Notes: generated from the letters alone by a model not told the origin. A stretch of 64,000 nucleotides of DNA from Epiperipatus broadwayi (GCA_028023455.1 JAQFVV010000143.1:412001-476000), one strand, 5' to 3'. Numbered from the stretch's first letter, positions 1 to 13,509 are shown. Program-made: numbers and translations.

Positions 1-1
1 G

Positions 2-496
2 ACTATTAAATCTTATAAAAATAATAGGGGGTGGGTGAAGCAGACAGAACGGGTAGTGAATTACATAAATTGGGGTGCAAATGAATCTACTGGATTCGCA
101 CCCATCCAACTACATTTTAACCAACCTATTCCTTCATTATTTGTGAAATACAAACCTCCAATTGAATGTCATCACTATGACATAGAAACTAAAATTCAAA
201 TGGCTCGACAACAGTTAATTAATAAATCCAATTTTAGAAATAAAAAGGGAAAGAAAAGCAGACATCACTTTAAGATTGGAGACAAGGTTTTTGTGAAAAC
301 ACATAGCCCAAGTAAACCAATGGATAATGTTTATCATAAATTTTGTCAACAATATGCTGGACCATATGCTATTGTGAAACAAGCTGGCCCAAATGCATTT
401 TGGTTAAATATTGATGGAGAGATAAAAGGAACTTATAATGCTCGGATATTAAAGCCATACAGTGGTTGTCAAGAATTGCCATGTACAGAAGCTTAG
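2..496 (+). CDS. Gypsy-type retrotransposon pol, C-terminal end of integrase (partial)
   Basis: An open frame runs from base 2 (no start in view; it enters from outside the window) to TAG at 494-496. The protein has the STGFAPIQLHFNQP segment that follows the integrase catalytic core, then a basic stretch (NKKGKKSRHHFKIGDKVFV), then the beta-barrel-like C-terminal domain ending YAGPYAIVKQAGPNAFWL and KGTYNARILKPY. That order is typical of the integrase C-terminus in Ty3/Gypsy pol polyproteins, which inserts element cDNA into the host genome. About 160 residues are visible without a stop, so this copy may be younger than most elements here. The catalytic D,D,E residues would lie upstream, outside. 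A 3' LTR should follow; I could not delimit one in 500-1100. Family assignment is from motif similarity, and a BEL/Pao pol is the less likely alternative. Confidence 0.75.
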   Translation, partial: TIKSYKNNRGWVKQTERVVNYINWGANESTGFAPIQLHFNQPIPSLFVKYKPPIECHHYDIETKIQMARQQLINKSNFRNKKGKKSRHHFKIGDKVFVKTHSPSKPMDNVYHKFCQQYAGPYAIVKQAGPNAFWLNIDGEIKGTYNARILKPYSGCQELPCTEA

Positions 497-3318
497 TTAT
501 TTGTAAACAGATGACCATGATTAAAGTAGATGAAAGTGAAGTTTATAAAAAAAAATGTAAATGGGTATATGCAAGTGTATTGTAATGAGAAAGACATCAT
601 TGTTCGTAAGTAAATAGCTAGAGTAGGTAGATGTGATGAGGATGCATTCAAATTAATGTTGAAACATTTTATTGAGGTATCTTAGAATTGGCTGAGATAT
701 TGGAATTGACCCATAGAATGTGGGAATCCCATATTTTGTTCAGTCTTTATAAAAATCCAATAAGACTCCTAGGGAGCAGGATATAGGCTGACAAACTCAA
801 ATATGTGCCTTCTGGAACAGAGACACTTAACCAGTCAAATTCAGACTATTCAACCGTCATATAGTTAGTAATTCTAGAAAGGATAATAGAAACAATGTTA
901 ATGATGACAGTAATTCAATGTTAAGATGAAAGAGATAAAGATAGGAGTCTAACCAAAAATGAGTAATATAGAAAAAAAAAAAAAACAAATGTATATTGAT
1001 GGGTAAATGAAAATAAGTACTACAGCATTAGAACCCTCCCTATTTAAAAAGAATAAAATTATCCAACACAATAATCATCCAAACCTTTGTTTAGGTGCTA
1101 AAATTTTGACAATGGTCTAAATTTTAACCTTCTAAGGGTAGGGGAAATGTAAGGTGATGTCCAATCCTTATTAAAAAAAAAATAACAATTTGGAGACATA
1201 TACACATATATATACCACAAACATAACCATACATTCATGAAGGAATGAACACATTTTTTTTTATTAAATGTAAAATAAAATATATACATATACACATATA
1301 TATATATACATGAATGTAGATTTTAAATCATGACGTGACAAAATAAAAAAAAGAATATTTAACATTAAATTCTAGTAACCACGTTTCTTTTGTTTAAAAG
1401 AGGAAAAAAAGAGTAAACCTTTGTTGATTTTGGGAACGTGAAAAAAATATCTAAGCAACAGATTTTTTTTTTTTGTTTTAAGTTGTTGTTGGTTTTTCTT
1501 GTTCAACTGAAATGCACGAAAGTAAAGTTGTAAAGAATATTTTAATTAATATATTAGTTATTAGGATTTCCATTCTTTATTAATATTAAACTATTTAATA
1601 TTTGGAATTTTATTATTGACAATTGTAAAATGTTTTAAAAGAAAAAAAAACTATTTAATCGATGAACTTTCGTTCGTTCAAATAAATGCTAAGAGCATCA
1701 TAGTTATTTAACATTGTTAAAAAAATATAATTGCAATCAAATGTTTCTGGGATAAAATAAAATCAACTAATGATGAAATAGAACTTTATTAACATTATTC
1801 TAAAAGTAAAATCTTTATCATACGTTTCATGGATATATAAATAAAACTGCATAGAGATAGCGTTCGCCTTATAATATAACGTAAGCTTTAAAAAAAAGGA
1901 TTCATATTTAATAATTTATATTGTGTAAATAAAATTTAAAAATGCACTTTTGCTAATTGAGTGTCAGGGGATTTTTCTATCCTCTTGGTGTCGTTGACGT
2001 GTGATGGAGGATCGTATTTATTGGTATATATATATTGTTTAAATCAACGTGGAAAAATCTTGTTATAAATGGAAATGCATGGCTTTAAAATCAAACGCCG
2101 CCGAGGAATTCAATTTCGTCATGGGAAGTGTAATGCTTAAAACGTCAACATGATTTAATATACATGAAGGAAAGAAAGACATTATCTGCAAAGAATCCCG
2201 AAGCTGCTCTTAAAAATTTAATGTGATATTGTTTTAAGGAATTCCAAAATTTCATTATATTTTATGTTTCAAATTTTTTTTTTTTAATGTATACTGAGAG
2301 TTGGGTTGTGAATTTTTCTCACTCTTTTATCCAAGTGTCGCAAACATTTTTTTTAAAAAAAAACAAAAACAAAAGAACCCATTTGTTTAGATTTTTATAG
2401 GGTGAGAGAGATGCACAATTCAAACTATACATCAATATATTATAAATGTTTTGTAAATAAAATATTATCATAATGGAAGGTTTAAAACTCGACAATGACT
2501 GAAACAAAAAGGTAAGATTTTAAATATTTACATTTATTAAATAATTAATACGATAAAATCAAACTAATTAATAATTAAATATATATGATATTTTCTTAAC
2601 TATACAAAACACAAATCAGCAATTCATGGACATAACTTTGAGGTATATTTAAAGGACGTAAACAGAATGATAATCATACATTAATAATATAATTTTATAT
2701 TCAAAATAATTAATACGTTATTGTAAATTATGCACTAAATTTTATAATTCTTATTTCAGCCCATATTTTAATATTTGAATTACAGCTAGTCATATTGTTG
2801 TAAGGATAAATTAATGTTTTATAATAATCATGTATATATTCGGTTGATTTATAAATATTATGACTATAAGCATGATCTGTTAATAAATATTTATTGTTTA
2901 AAGTTAAAACCTTTGTTTCTCTGGTCTCTATATTGTCAAGCATCATTCATACTTCACTCACCAGTATAGCTGTTATACCTACATACAGATTTTAATTTAT
3001 TATTAGTAATAGCCATTAAGGATCTATATAGAGGTCACATTATTGCCATCCTATTTAATTCCATCCTTGAGCAGAGTTAAAGGCTAGTATCTGCACTGAG
3101 TTAGAACTCCGAGTAGTAATAGGACCTATAAGTAGAGAAGGCTCTGGGTGTACTATCCTAAAAGGTTTTATAGTCCGTTACATATTTTGGCAACCCAAAC
3201 ATTTGGGGCAGCAATTAATTAAATATCTTACCCTGTAGACGCCCAGTACATTTTACGGTCCGTTACAATATATTACACACATCTAGAAAAATCTGAAACT
3301 CTATTATCTGTAAATCAG
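497..3318. other. Non-coding sequence, no gene recognised
   Basis: AT-rich sequence with homopolymers and TA-rich microsatellites. Bases about 500-950 are somewhat less AT-rich and may hold the 3' LTR of the Gypsy-type element at the left edge, but no second LTR copy is present for comparison. The short open frames on the minus strand (for example 2728-2946) show no recognisable domain and have low-complexity composition. No continuation of the kinesin gene was found. Confidence 0.5.
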
Positions 3319-3755
3319 AGAATATATTATCAATATACTTTTATCTTCCAAATCCTTTTAACATTCTTAAAAGTTTTAACTGTAAATTAGATCTTAGCAA
3401 TTGTTTGAACTTCTTATAATAAACTGAGAATGCATTAGTCAAATTCATTCTTTGCATATATAAAAACAATTCAACTGTTGGTAAAAAAAATTGAAAGTCA
3501 ACAATATAAAACCATTCAAAAAATAATGAATTTGAATTGCTCATCATAATCAGATTGTGATTAGTTTAAATATAGATAATATATTATCAATATATTTTCA
3601 TCTTCCAAATCCTTTTAACATTCTTAAAAGTTTTAACTGTAAATTAGATTTTAGCATTGTTTGAACTTCTTATAATCAACTGAGAATGCATTAGACAAAT
3701 TCATTCTTTGCATATATAAAAAAACAATTCAACTGTTAATAAAAAAATTGAAAGT
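3319..3755. repeat. Direct duplication, about 250-bp period
   Basis: The segment at about 3319-3505 (ATATATTATCAATATA, then TCTTCCAAATCCTTTTAACA and further) recurs at about 3571-3750 with only a few substitutions and small indels. Two tandem copies, roughly 95% alike by eye. No coding function is apparent. Confidence 0.85.
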
Positions 3756-4057
3756 GAATTTTTTTTAATTGAATTTTAATTAAAGCTTTTGAAAGTTTTA
3801 GGGAATTTGTTCTATGGAAGCACTCATTCTGTTCAATACATGGACGCTTCATCCCTGATATATACATATATTTATAAGTCCTCAATAAATAAAAAAAATT
3901 TCTCATAGTTGGAACAAAATGAATCAGCTTGTTGCAAAGTCTTCAAAAAAAAAAAAAAAAATGAAGTCAACATTTTAATTACAAGGTATCCATGTTTTCA
4001 CTACCCATTGATTCATTCTACCAATTTTGAAGAATATATATTAGGAAAAAAAAAAAA

Positions 4058-5600
4058 TTTGGTTGTTTTACAATAGCGTGTTGAAACCGCTGGAGGGCGG
4101 GCTTGGTTTGTAAATATAAAGGTAAATATAATGTTGCCGGGGCCAAGTTTCTTTTCTTTTTTTTTTTTTTGGTTGGCTTTGGTTTTTTGATTTTTTTTTG
4201 TTTATGACATTTATAAAAGTAATATCAAATCAAATTTTTTGTTTAAACACGACCAAAACAAAAAAACAAAAATAAACAAATGCATAAACAAAAAAATTAC
4301 AAATAAATGAATTTACAAAAAAAAAGTACTTCATTTTTTTGGCTTTTGATTCTTTTTTTTATTATTTATATTTTCAAAGGGGACGGGGTTTGTTTGTTTT
4401 TTTAACCGTCTACGTATTTTTTTGTTGTTGTTGTTTATCACATTTAAAATAAAAGTACGGCGGCTATCAATTCTATTTTGGCTACCCCAAACAACAAAAA
4501 AAAAAAAACAAAACCAAAAAAAAACGGATCGATTAAAACCAATGATTTTTAAAAGTAGTTAACCGATTTTTTGTTTGTTTTGATTTAATTCTCATTAAAC
4601 CCTTTTCTATTTTCAGTTTGGTATTGTACGACAAACAAAACATCAGCCGATTCAACTACTACTTCTTTCTTTTTTTCGGTTTGTTTTGTTTTTATTTTGA
4701 TAAATAAATCTATTGTCCGTTTAATGGTAACATTTACAAGCCAAAGTCCAACTTTGGGAAAGGGGGGGAAAGGGAAGGGTGTTTGCAATTGCTAACAGAA
4801 CGGAACGCCAACAACTCGAAGATTGACCAAGTTTTGACGGTAATTCCCCCTCAAAAAACATCAATCTATACGGCAATTAAAAGAAACTTTTTGGGCTCTT
4901 CAGGCAAAAAAAAAAACTAAAAAAAAAACATAGCAGGCATGCAGCTTCAAGGTGTTTTGTTTGATAAACCACCGCCAGTTCCAGCAGTCAGAGAAGAATC
5001 CTTGTTCTTTCTTTGACATTTGGCAAAACAAGTTGTCCTATTTTTTGCAGCTATTCGATTAATCAGCTCGCAGTTGTTGTCGCACGAAATGTGACTTAGA
5101 GTGTGATTTGATGGGAAGCGCGCTTTGAACTACACTTGGCCCATTTTTTCAGCAGGAAATGGGGGCTAGGGAAGCATGAGACTCTGCTGATAATTGTTAG
5201 TAGACCTTCCTAAAAGATGCGAGATAGAGGGGGAGATGGTCTTAATGAATATTAAAATAGTTTCGACAATCGTAATTCCAGCCACCCTCAGATAATACTG
5301 TAAACAAAAGTGAAATATGATCGCTAGTCCGAAATGCTTAGCCCGAATCTGAGCTGTAAGCTGACACAATAGCTTCTGCGGCAAGATTGGCTAAATGTTC
5401 ACGTTTCTGTGCATTGGCATAAAAATAAACACAGTCAGCCGGTGCCCTCCCCCATATCAACGGACTATTTCTAGGCTTACGCGTTAGAAATAGAATGTTC
5501 GATAGCGGCAGAGGCGGCCACCTAAACGGCATATTTCTGTGCACTAGCATAGAAATAACACCCTCCGGTGGTTTCAACACGCTATTGTAAAACAACCAAA
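4058..5600. mobile_element. Unclassified inverted-repeat DNA element, family X copy 1 (non-autonomous)
   Basis: Terminal inverted repeats of about 40 bp: left 4058-4097 begins TTTGGTTGTTTTACAATAGC, and its reverse complement occupies 5561-5600, with about two mismatches in the inner part. No transposase frame is visible in the 1.54 kb between. Inside the right end is a block with CCACCTAAACGGCATATTTC followed by TGTGCACTAGCATAGAAATAA. The same block occurs inside the right end of the element at 23186-24440, as does a shared internal phrase (GGGAAGCAT, then ACCCTCA and ATACTGTA). The superfamily is unknown to me. Target duplication is not clear because both flanks are poly-A/T. Confidence 0.7.
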
Positions 5601-7094
5601 AATTTTTTTTATTAAACTGTCATTTTAAATATAATTTTTCCATTTTATCATCAATTTTGGAAATAAATTTTCATTTTAAAAATTATTTTCTCTTAAAAAT
5701 TATGCCATTACAAAAGCTTATTTAGATATGGCTTTTTTTTTTATTTTTCATACACATTAAATCTTTTAGCATTGTTTTACAAATGACTTTTAAAAATTTA
5801 AGAGTACTATCATAAAAAGAAGAAATTTTCTAAGCGCTAATTTTTTTTTTTTAATTTTCTTTTATCTATTATATTTTTATTAATTATTTTTATTTAACTT
5901 AAACTGACGTTTTATCAAGTGTATATAAACACAATACTTTATATAAAATTGTGTGTTAAAATGTAATTATATACATATAAATTTCAAATTTTTTTTAATT
6001 TTATTACATATACTATTTACTCAATATAGAATGTTACTATCTATGAAAGGGGATAGGGCTTTGTAACCAATTATATAGACCATACTTTATATCTCATTCA
6101 TCTTCATCAGATCTAATGTAGTCTTAAAAGTTATTGCAACAATTGTAAAAATGTGGAATCTTTTTCTACATCTATGGATCAGTCATTTAATGTTTTGTGG
6201 CAACAAGATTAATTTTGTTTTCACCATGAAAAATTTTCCCTCACATGATGATATTTTCTTAAAGCTGTTTTAATTTTATACATACATACATATATTGAAT
6301 AACAATTCACTTTTAAATTTCTAACCAAATTTCTAATTAGTACCAACTACCAATTGGTTTCGTTGTCTTAAACCATCTTATCAAGCCAAAAACAAAACTG
6401 AAAAATAAAATGAAATTTAGCTAATATTTATTTTCAATTTTGTTTGACTAAGATAACAAAAACAATTTGTTAGTTGCCACTAATTAGAAATTTGAATAGA
6501 AGTAAATTTGTGCTATTATTATTTTTTTCTAATTTAATCATTGGCATTTAATAAATATTAAATCTAAAGTACTCAACAGCTTCAATCATATGTAAATTAT
6601 ATCAACTATAGCCCTCATGCTTAAATTTAAATCAATTAATATTTCAGCAATCCACTAGCAAGGCAACATTATGAATAAGTGAGACATTTATTGGTTTAAA
6701 CATAATAGCTGTAATGATGAAATTTATATACATACATCCTGCATTTATGTGCAGGAGCTTTAAGTATCAGTCTAAGATCCCATAAGTATAGAAGGCTCCA
6801 AAAGTTGAATTTTGCAAAGTTTTTAAGATTTTATAAATTTGACTCTGCTTAAACAATGCAGTTTAATATTTTCCCAGGATCCCAAAAGTACAATCTTACT
6901 TGCATTATATGTATATAAACACATCCACACTAAGAAAAAAAAAAACAATATTAATCTTCTAAAAGCAAAATCAATGATATAAATTCAATTCTAAAAGCAA
7001 AATCAATAATATAAATTTAATTGCATTATCTATGCATTTTAAAAAAATATTATAAATATATAAAAACTTGATTTTAAAACTAAAAATGCATTAC
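5601..7094. other. Kinesin gene intron sequence, no other gene seen
   Basis: AT-rich sequence downstream (in gene direction) of the P-loop exon. I searched the minus strand for the expected next kinesin segment, which should start in phase 0 after AKKY, and found none before the window edge. The next exon is therefore probably outside. Confidence 0.6.
6957..7020. repeat. Tandem 32-bp duplication
   Basis: Two adjacent 32-bp units starting TTCTAAAAGCAAAATCAAT, at 6957-6988 and 6989-7020, differing at two positions. It lies 75 bp below the P-loop exon, inside the intron. Confidence 0.85.
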
Positions 7095-7231
7095 ATATTT
7101 TTTAGCTTGATATGGATTGATACTATTAAAAATCACATCCAAACATCGAGGCAAAATACCCCCATCTTGTGGAGTCCCAGCCATAGTAAATGTCTTTCCA
7201 GAAGATGTTATGCCATATGTAAATAATAATC
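7095..7231 (-). CDS. KIF23: Kinesin-6 (KIF23/MKLP1-like) motor exon with P-loop
   Basis: A 137-bp exon read on the minus strand. It is preceded by a pyrimidine-rich acceptor ending TTTTTTAG and followed by the donor GTAATG. It encodes [18 protein letters not shown], containing the P-loop GxxxxGKT that binds ATP phosphates, followed by [19 protein letters not shown] and PYQAKKY. GG-I/L-LPRCLD and the QAK-K/R-Y ending are typical of KIF23/MKLP1/Pavarotti rather than KIF20. The first codon is split: the G from the exon at 19765-19870 plus GA here makes Gly of KNGLLFTYG. The exon ends on a complete codon. The protein is the motor subunit of centralspindlin, which bundles midzone microtubules in cytokinesis. 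The next coding segment (expected VFK...) was not found within 1-7094. Confidence 0.92.
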
Positions 7232-10200
7232 CTAAAAAATAAACAATATACGGGGGTGTCTATATATGAAGATCTCAAACATGCATATATTCTAATATAC
7301 ATTTATTTCATTAAAAATTATGTAATTATAAAGATTAGCTTTATGCATGCATGCACATACACATCGGATAATTCCGATCAAATGATACAATAAAAAAAAA
7401 AATAATAACTATTTTCTTTTTTCAAATTTACTAAGTGTACTACCAAAATAGTAAAAATACAAAACTTTATTTTGAAATAATAAGTGACAGCTTCAAAAGT
7501 GATATGTAACATAACTATCAGATTTTAATTTAAAGGTCATTTCTTATGTGCTTTGACTTTTAAACTTCTTTAAAAGTCTAAATTTTAAAAAGTTTGGGAG
7601 AAAAAACCCCAACAGTATCTTGAAAACATTTGTAGAAACTTTCATTATTAAGGGAACACAATATAATCATATTTTCTATTATTTTTGAAAAAATATTATA
7701 CAAACAGAAAAATCAAATATGAGAATACCAAATTGAAATTTTAATCCAAATTGAAGACTACTCCATTTCAAAACAATGATAATTGCTATTTTGTTATTAC
7801 AGTAATCTAAATATGTTAAACAGGGGGGGGGGGGGCATGAGAAGATAAAAATTATTGATATAAAATATCCATAAAATAATTTTCATTTTTTTATTGTACA
7901 TAATTATTGTTTAAAATATTCTTAACACAGAAAAATCTTAGCAACTGTATATTCGTATGAATGCTACCTTCATAGAACATTGAACCACCGCAAACAGCCT
8001 TTGTAAAATAATTTTAAAGAATTGTAGTTTCTGCATTCATTTATTCTTTCCAGAGATAATAAGTGGAGCCTAGGAATTGATCAAAGTAAAAACTTGGAAT
8101 GCAGGAACTTCATGTTTATCATTAAAGTCCTTAGATAATAAATAAATTTCAAATCTTTAGCATGGAGAAATTTTATTTCCACCATCTTAAGTGTTTCATT
8201 CTTAACCAAAACTACTCCAAAATAACAATGACCATTGTATTTGCTATTATTTATTCTTTTATTTCTGCTAGTAAGAGAATTTATTTTAAAGCTTTTCATA
8301 ACAAAGAAAACTTGTAGTTCACTCTTTGAAAATATTTTTGTCAGTAATACTTTATCTAAAGCAGGGGGGGGGAGGTAATTCTGAACACCTGATATTGGAT
8401 TTTCATCTAAAACAATGTTAGACTTACTCTATGTAAACCAGCTGAAAAGATGTCACAATTTGCTATTCACAGAGGCACAGGAGGTTTGCCTTTGCAGTAG
8501 TATTCTTCATACCCTCCCCCCCATAATCACACCTCTTTTATCATTGACTGTTGCATAGAAATCCACTTAGCTTTGATTTCACATTCATTTTCAAGATAAG
8601 TATATAGGCAAGAAATATTTTTTTCCATATTATTAAATTGTGAAACGAACCTACAGAAAAGCACTACATCTTTCAAATCTAGTATAGGTCTTTATCTGAT
8701 AAATTTCTTCAAAAAATTAATAAAGTTGGAAACAATATTTTAAAATTTTACTTTATCAGAATTCTTGTAAACAATTGTTGAAAAAATGTAGATTGTTCAT
8801 TGCTTTCAACTTGTAAAACAAAAGCTTAATTTTCTGCAGAATTAAAAAATTCCACTGCTCATTCTTCTAATAAAGGACAAACTGCTTTTTGCTATAATCA
8901 GTATTTTTTTAGAATCAACAATCATTCATTCAAGGATTCCCAAAACTCGTATGTGGTTGTGGTAGACATTTCAAATGTACATCTATCAACAAATACCCAT
9001 TGTTTGTAGGTAATATGGTCTTTTTTTTTCTTCATATTCAATTTTTGTTTAAAACGATGCATAATCATACATGATCTTTTGCTAAACAATATTTTTCAGT
9101 CACTGTTGTTACTAACACTGATTCAAATGTTCTTTAATTTCACACCTTATAACACAAGTTTCATATTTTGATATATTGTATAAATATAGCCGAAGAGCTG
9201 CTTCCTCCATCCAAGACACAATGTTTGTATTTTGAAATATATATTTTTGCAGGATATTTTTTGCACACTTTTATTCTAATCTAATCATTTATTTTTACCG
9301 AAACAAAATCGTTTTCCCAAGTGTAAACTATCATATAAATTATGATACAATTATATTTAGAAACTTTACATGCTGTAGACATGGTATTATCAATATAATT
9401 TTTTTTTTTTAAATAGTGTTTCTATTTTTCTTGACATTCTGTTATTAAGTTCCAAATTTTTCTTTTATTTGTTTGCATGATTCAGTTTTTTGGTAGCCTT
9501 GCACTTCAGCATTTCAAAATTACAAATGTTTTCCATGATACTTTCATATACATCTTTTTTTGCACAGGTTAGTTAATACTTTCTTTGTCAAACATTATTT
9601 TATTTTTCCTAATTTTTTAATCATAAGATGGTGCATGCAATACTTTCTTAGCGATAAATGATTCATCAAAACTGCTAAAAACTTCTTGAGATACTCTAAG
9701 CTAATATCTAAGCCATTAAGTTAAACTCTTCAGCTTCTTGACTATGGCATAGCATGCTAGTAGTGAACTGTTTTCTGATGGCTAGTTTCATTTGTTTCCT
9801 ATAGTTAAAAAATTTTTTTTATCCATTTCAATGATGTCTGATACATCATATATCCATTATTATAGGTCTGAAACTTATTCAAATACTTTGATGTCCTGTC
9901 CTATTAAATGATTTCCAACAGAAAATCTTAGTTTTACTTAAATTTTTAATCATAGTGAATTTCAAATAAATATTTATTAAATACTATTTATATAGACCAT
10001 TATATAGGTACACAGTTAAAATAATTAAAATACATACATAAAAAAAAATCATTGCAATATGTATAGCGCAAATTTACTTCAGAAAAATTAAAATAAAATC
10101 TAAATAATGATAGTTGATTCTGACAATGGGAAATATAAAAATTAATTAATGTTGATTCTGTGTCAAAATTTCAAGCTATCAGTTGAATCATATCCACTAT

Positions 10201-12039
10201 GCATCATTGCTAGTGTTATAATTTATGAAATTTTGTTTTCCAAAGCTACCTTAATTAGTTTCTGATTCTAAGTTAATTCAACATACTAGTCTTTGGAATT
10301 TTACAGTTATTTTTTCATCTATATAATATTTTAAAAAACTAAAAACACGATTCCTTTCATCCTACAATGAAACTTTCCACAAATAATGCAAAGATGCATA
10401 TTTTAGGGTGCCTACCCCCAAAAAAAATTTTAGTAAATGACATCAAAATTAAAACTCAAAAAAAAAACGAATATTACATATCATATGAAAGCTAACAAAT
10501 TAAATAATAATTTACTTCTATTTATAGATTATTCCTTGTTTAATTTCACAAGTGAAAACTAGCAATTTTCTAAAGATTTCAAGTAGTTGTAGTATATTTG
10601 TTGAGAGAAATTTGAAAAAAAAAAAAACATTCAAATTGAACAGATTCAAATTTAAAATGTCAATCACTTAATCTATAATAATCCATATATAATATATACA
10701 GTGTATTTCTAAAATGATTATTAATTAAATCATAAATATTTAAAAAAAACTATGATATTGGAATAAAACTAAAATATTTATAAGAATTCAGAGGAAGTGG
10801 ACTTTTGTTATTTGTTCATTATCCCCCTCCCCCCTTCTCACTAATGATGAATATACATACTGACATGCAGGACGAAACATGAAGAGCAATAAAGTTAACA
10901 AACTGTACTGACAAGATTATTCATGAATTTACAAAAAAATGGACTAAACATGATGAAAAACAAAAACTGGATGTCCAAGAAAATCACTTGAAAGAATTAA
11001 CTATTTTGAGAAGCATTTGAAAAGAATGTACAAATTTTCTTCACAATGAAATGACTTCTCATAAGAATTTGTCAAATTTGAGCAATTAAAAATCAACTAA
11101 AATTATTACTTGAAAATAAGACAAAAAAAAAGTGTGATTTGATGTGACCAAGTCAAAAGGATATAGTCCTTTTCCAGGTAATAATTAAAAAATTCGAAAA
11201 ATTCTTTGAATCTGAATTTTGTACAAATGGAATTTTTGACACTACAGACTCTAGCCAAAAATGGAATATTGATGACAGCCACAAAAAATAATTAAATTAG
11301 GCCATATAGTATATATATTGTTTGTGTATGTGTATATATATATTTTCCACGACTTACAATATTATTTTGCTTCTATTATTTTGAAAAATAGTTATTTTAC
11401 GAACGTCAAACACATAATAAACCTTATTGATTTTTAATGAACAGTAAAAATTGATTTCTGTTTGTAAATTTGCTTTTTTTACTTATAGTAATTAAAAATA
11501 AATTTATAAATTGATTAGTATCAGAACTTGCTGTTATAGCAGATATTTAGTTAGGCGAGAATAAATATGTAAGTAATAAAACAATGATTGTTATGATGAC
11601 TATTGAGCACGATAAAAAACAAGCAATAAAGCCAAAAGCTATACAGAAAAAAAAAAAGCCTGATTGACCCCATTGATAATGAACTTTTGGTCAGCTAGTA
11701 AGCTGATCTATAATATTCAGTGTTTATAACTATAGAGTGTAATGTGAAACCTAATAATACATTAACAAGATTTATCATCACAAAACATGTCTTTATTATA
11801 AATTTAAGAAAGCCTTAAAAATAATTGTAAAACTTTTGTATAAAATAAAAAGAAAAAATTTTTTCTTTGTGTTTGTTTAAAAATATATATATTAAGAAAA
11901 TGAATTTCAATTCAGTAGTTTTATTAAAAACCACAAAAGCTTTTTTTTTTAATAACAATGTGAAAAAAATTGAGAATATATATATATTTTAAAAACATCA
12001 TATTATAAGAAATTTAAAAAAAAAAAAAAGATTTTTACA
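7232..12039. other. Kinesin intron, lower part, no gene recognised
   Basis: Part of the 12.5-kb intron between the exons at 7095-7231 and 19765-19870. AT-rich, with poly-G tracts at about 7823-7835 and 8365-8373 and scattered short open frames without recognisable domains (for example minus 8081-8299). Some stretches look like very old transposon debris but none could be assigned. Confidence 0.6.
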
Positions 12040-12425
12040 TGTCAAATTCATCTTCATCATCAAAAATTTCTCTAAATTTAATGCAGTTTTTCAGATTCCT
12101 ACACTCTTTTTCACATTACACCAGCAATTTTATTTCCCCGATTCATCTTACAAATGGCCACTTTCTAGATCTTTTACAATCTCTTGGGATCTATTTTAAA
12201 ACTTCAACTGTCCATCTATTATCATCACTTTTAGCAATAAGTCTAGCTCAGTTTCATTTGTCTTAATTCTTTTAATGATATCAGAAATACCTCTTTGTCC
12301 TCTCATTCACTTCTGATATACACCTATCCATAATTTAATGACTGACCTGAAACCTCTGTATTGCTCTATTGTTAAATGTCCAAGTCTTATATCCATTTAA
12401 CCAACTACATATGGAATTATAATTA
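12040..12425 (-). pseudogene. RTE-like LINE, 3' (C-terminal) fragment
   Basis: Read on the minus strand this aligns with the last part of the RTE-like element at 37630-39838. Shared landmarks are AATAGAGCAATACAGAG, GATATCATT(A/G)AAA, AGTGATGATAATAGATGGA and CCCAAGAGATT, in the same order and spacing. It corresponds to the C-terminal region after the reverse transcriptase palm. Many stops and indels are present, so it is an old fossil. The plus-strand open frame here (12039-12266) is antisense shadow. Confidence 0.75.
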
Positions 12426-12861
12426 AATCATTAAAAAAAAAAAAGATTCAGATCTTTAGCTTAAAGAAATCTTTAAAAATATTTTGATGATTAAGATTGA
12501 AATATAATTTTATTATAATTATGATAAAAAAAATTATAAACTATGATTAAAAATATACTTTTGCATCACATTTTATAAGATCAATTTTTAGAATACACTA
12601 TTTTTATAAATATAGTAATAGCTTTTATAGTGATACATTTAATCGGAAATTAAAATTATTCATCAATAAACGAAATTACATGACAAAAATTTAAAATTAA
12701 AAAATTACTAATAGCATCTAATATAAAAAGCAAATTGTTGAAATTTTTTGGCAGTAATGATAGTTAGGAGTTTGATGCCACAGCCTTCAGTTCAATGCAA
12801 GACAATACAATAATGAACTGTGTAATGAGATATTATTTTATATAGTGCTATGTTTTAATAC

Positions 12862-12950
12862 TGTAATAGTGATATTAGCGATTAAACCAATGCACATGCG
12901 CTTTAAAGATAAATTATAAATGAATACTCTCACTTTTTTCCAGACACAAG
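12862..12950. repeat. Foldback element, left arm
   Basis: An 89-bp arm whose reverse complement is at 18180-18268 with about two mismatches. It contains TGTAATAGTGATATTAGCGA and ends CTTTTTTCCAGACACAAG. Before the Gypsy element inserted, the two arms would have been separated by only about 135 bp, forming a hairpin-type MITE. Confidence 0.88.
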
Positions 12951-12960
12951 TTATAATAAT

Positions 12961-13494
12961 TGCTGTGTCCACAGGGAGTTTTAACTCAGCTGTGGTAGCA
13001 TAAAGAAATAAATATACAACTAGGTAAAAGTAATAAAATATTGGTTTAATTATTAATACAATAGAAATAAACAGGCCTGCATACACATATAACTAAGGTT
13101 GATAACACATCCTTTAATTAGAATTTGCAATGAATATAAATATATAATTCAGCGTTTAGCAAAAAGCACATTATACGTAGTTATTAGTTTACTGAACTTA
13201 GAACTGTCTTATTCTTTCTCATATAGTCTACTTATGTAGAAATAGTAGTAAGAACTTCAGGAGTGATTCCCAATTTAGTATTTCTCTTTAGTAGATTCTA
13301 TAACTGTAACCATAATTTCAGTTTGTTAAATAAAAGACCGCTGTCTTATTAACCTTTTTAGAACAGAAGCGTAACTATAGAAACCAAACATTATTACTGC
13401 GCAGAATCCACTAGAAGCTCTTCAATCGACTTCTCGGTTAATTAATACAGTTAATTTACTTTAACTTTATTAAAGTACGTATATATATATTACA
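12961..13494 (-). repeat. 3' LTR of the Gypsy element
   Basis: Long terminal repeat, 534 bp, downstream copy in element orientation. In plus orientation it starts TGCTGTGTCCACAGGGAG and ends ATATATTACA. Almost identical to 17519-18054. Confidence 0.93.
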
Positions 13495-13509
13495 CATATC
13501 TCCCCCTAC
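13495..13509 (-). promoter_or_regulatory. Polypurine tract of the Gypsy element
   Basis: On the minus strand the bases directly before the 3' LTR read AGGGGGAGATATG, a purine-rich tract in the position where plus-strand DNA synthesis is primed in LTR retrotransposons. Confidence 0.7.

Noticed and set aside
2728-2946. Possible next kinesin exon after AKKY (acceptor-like AAAG before GTTTTAAC)
   Set aside because: The encoded residues do not match the KIF23 segment expected after the P-loop exon.
12039-12266. 75-codon plus-strand frame, Ser/Leu-rich
   Set aside because: Antisense shadow of an RTE fragment that matches the 39.4-39.7 kb region on the other strand.
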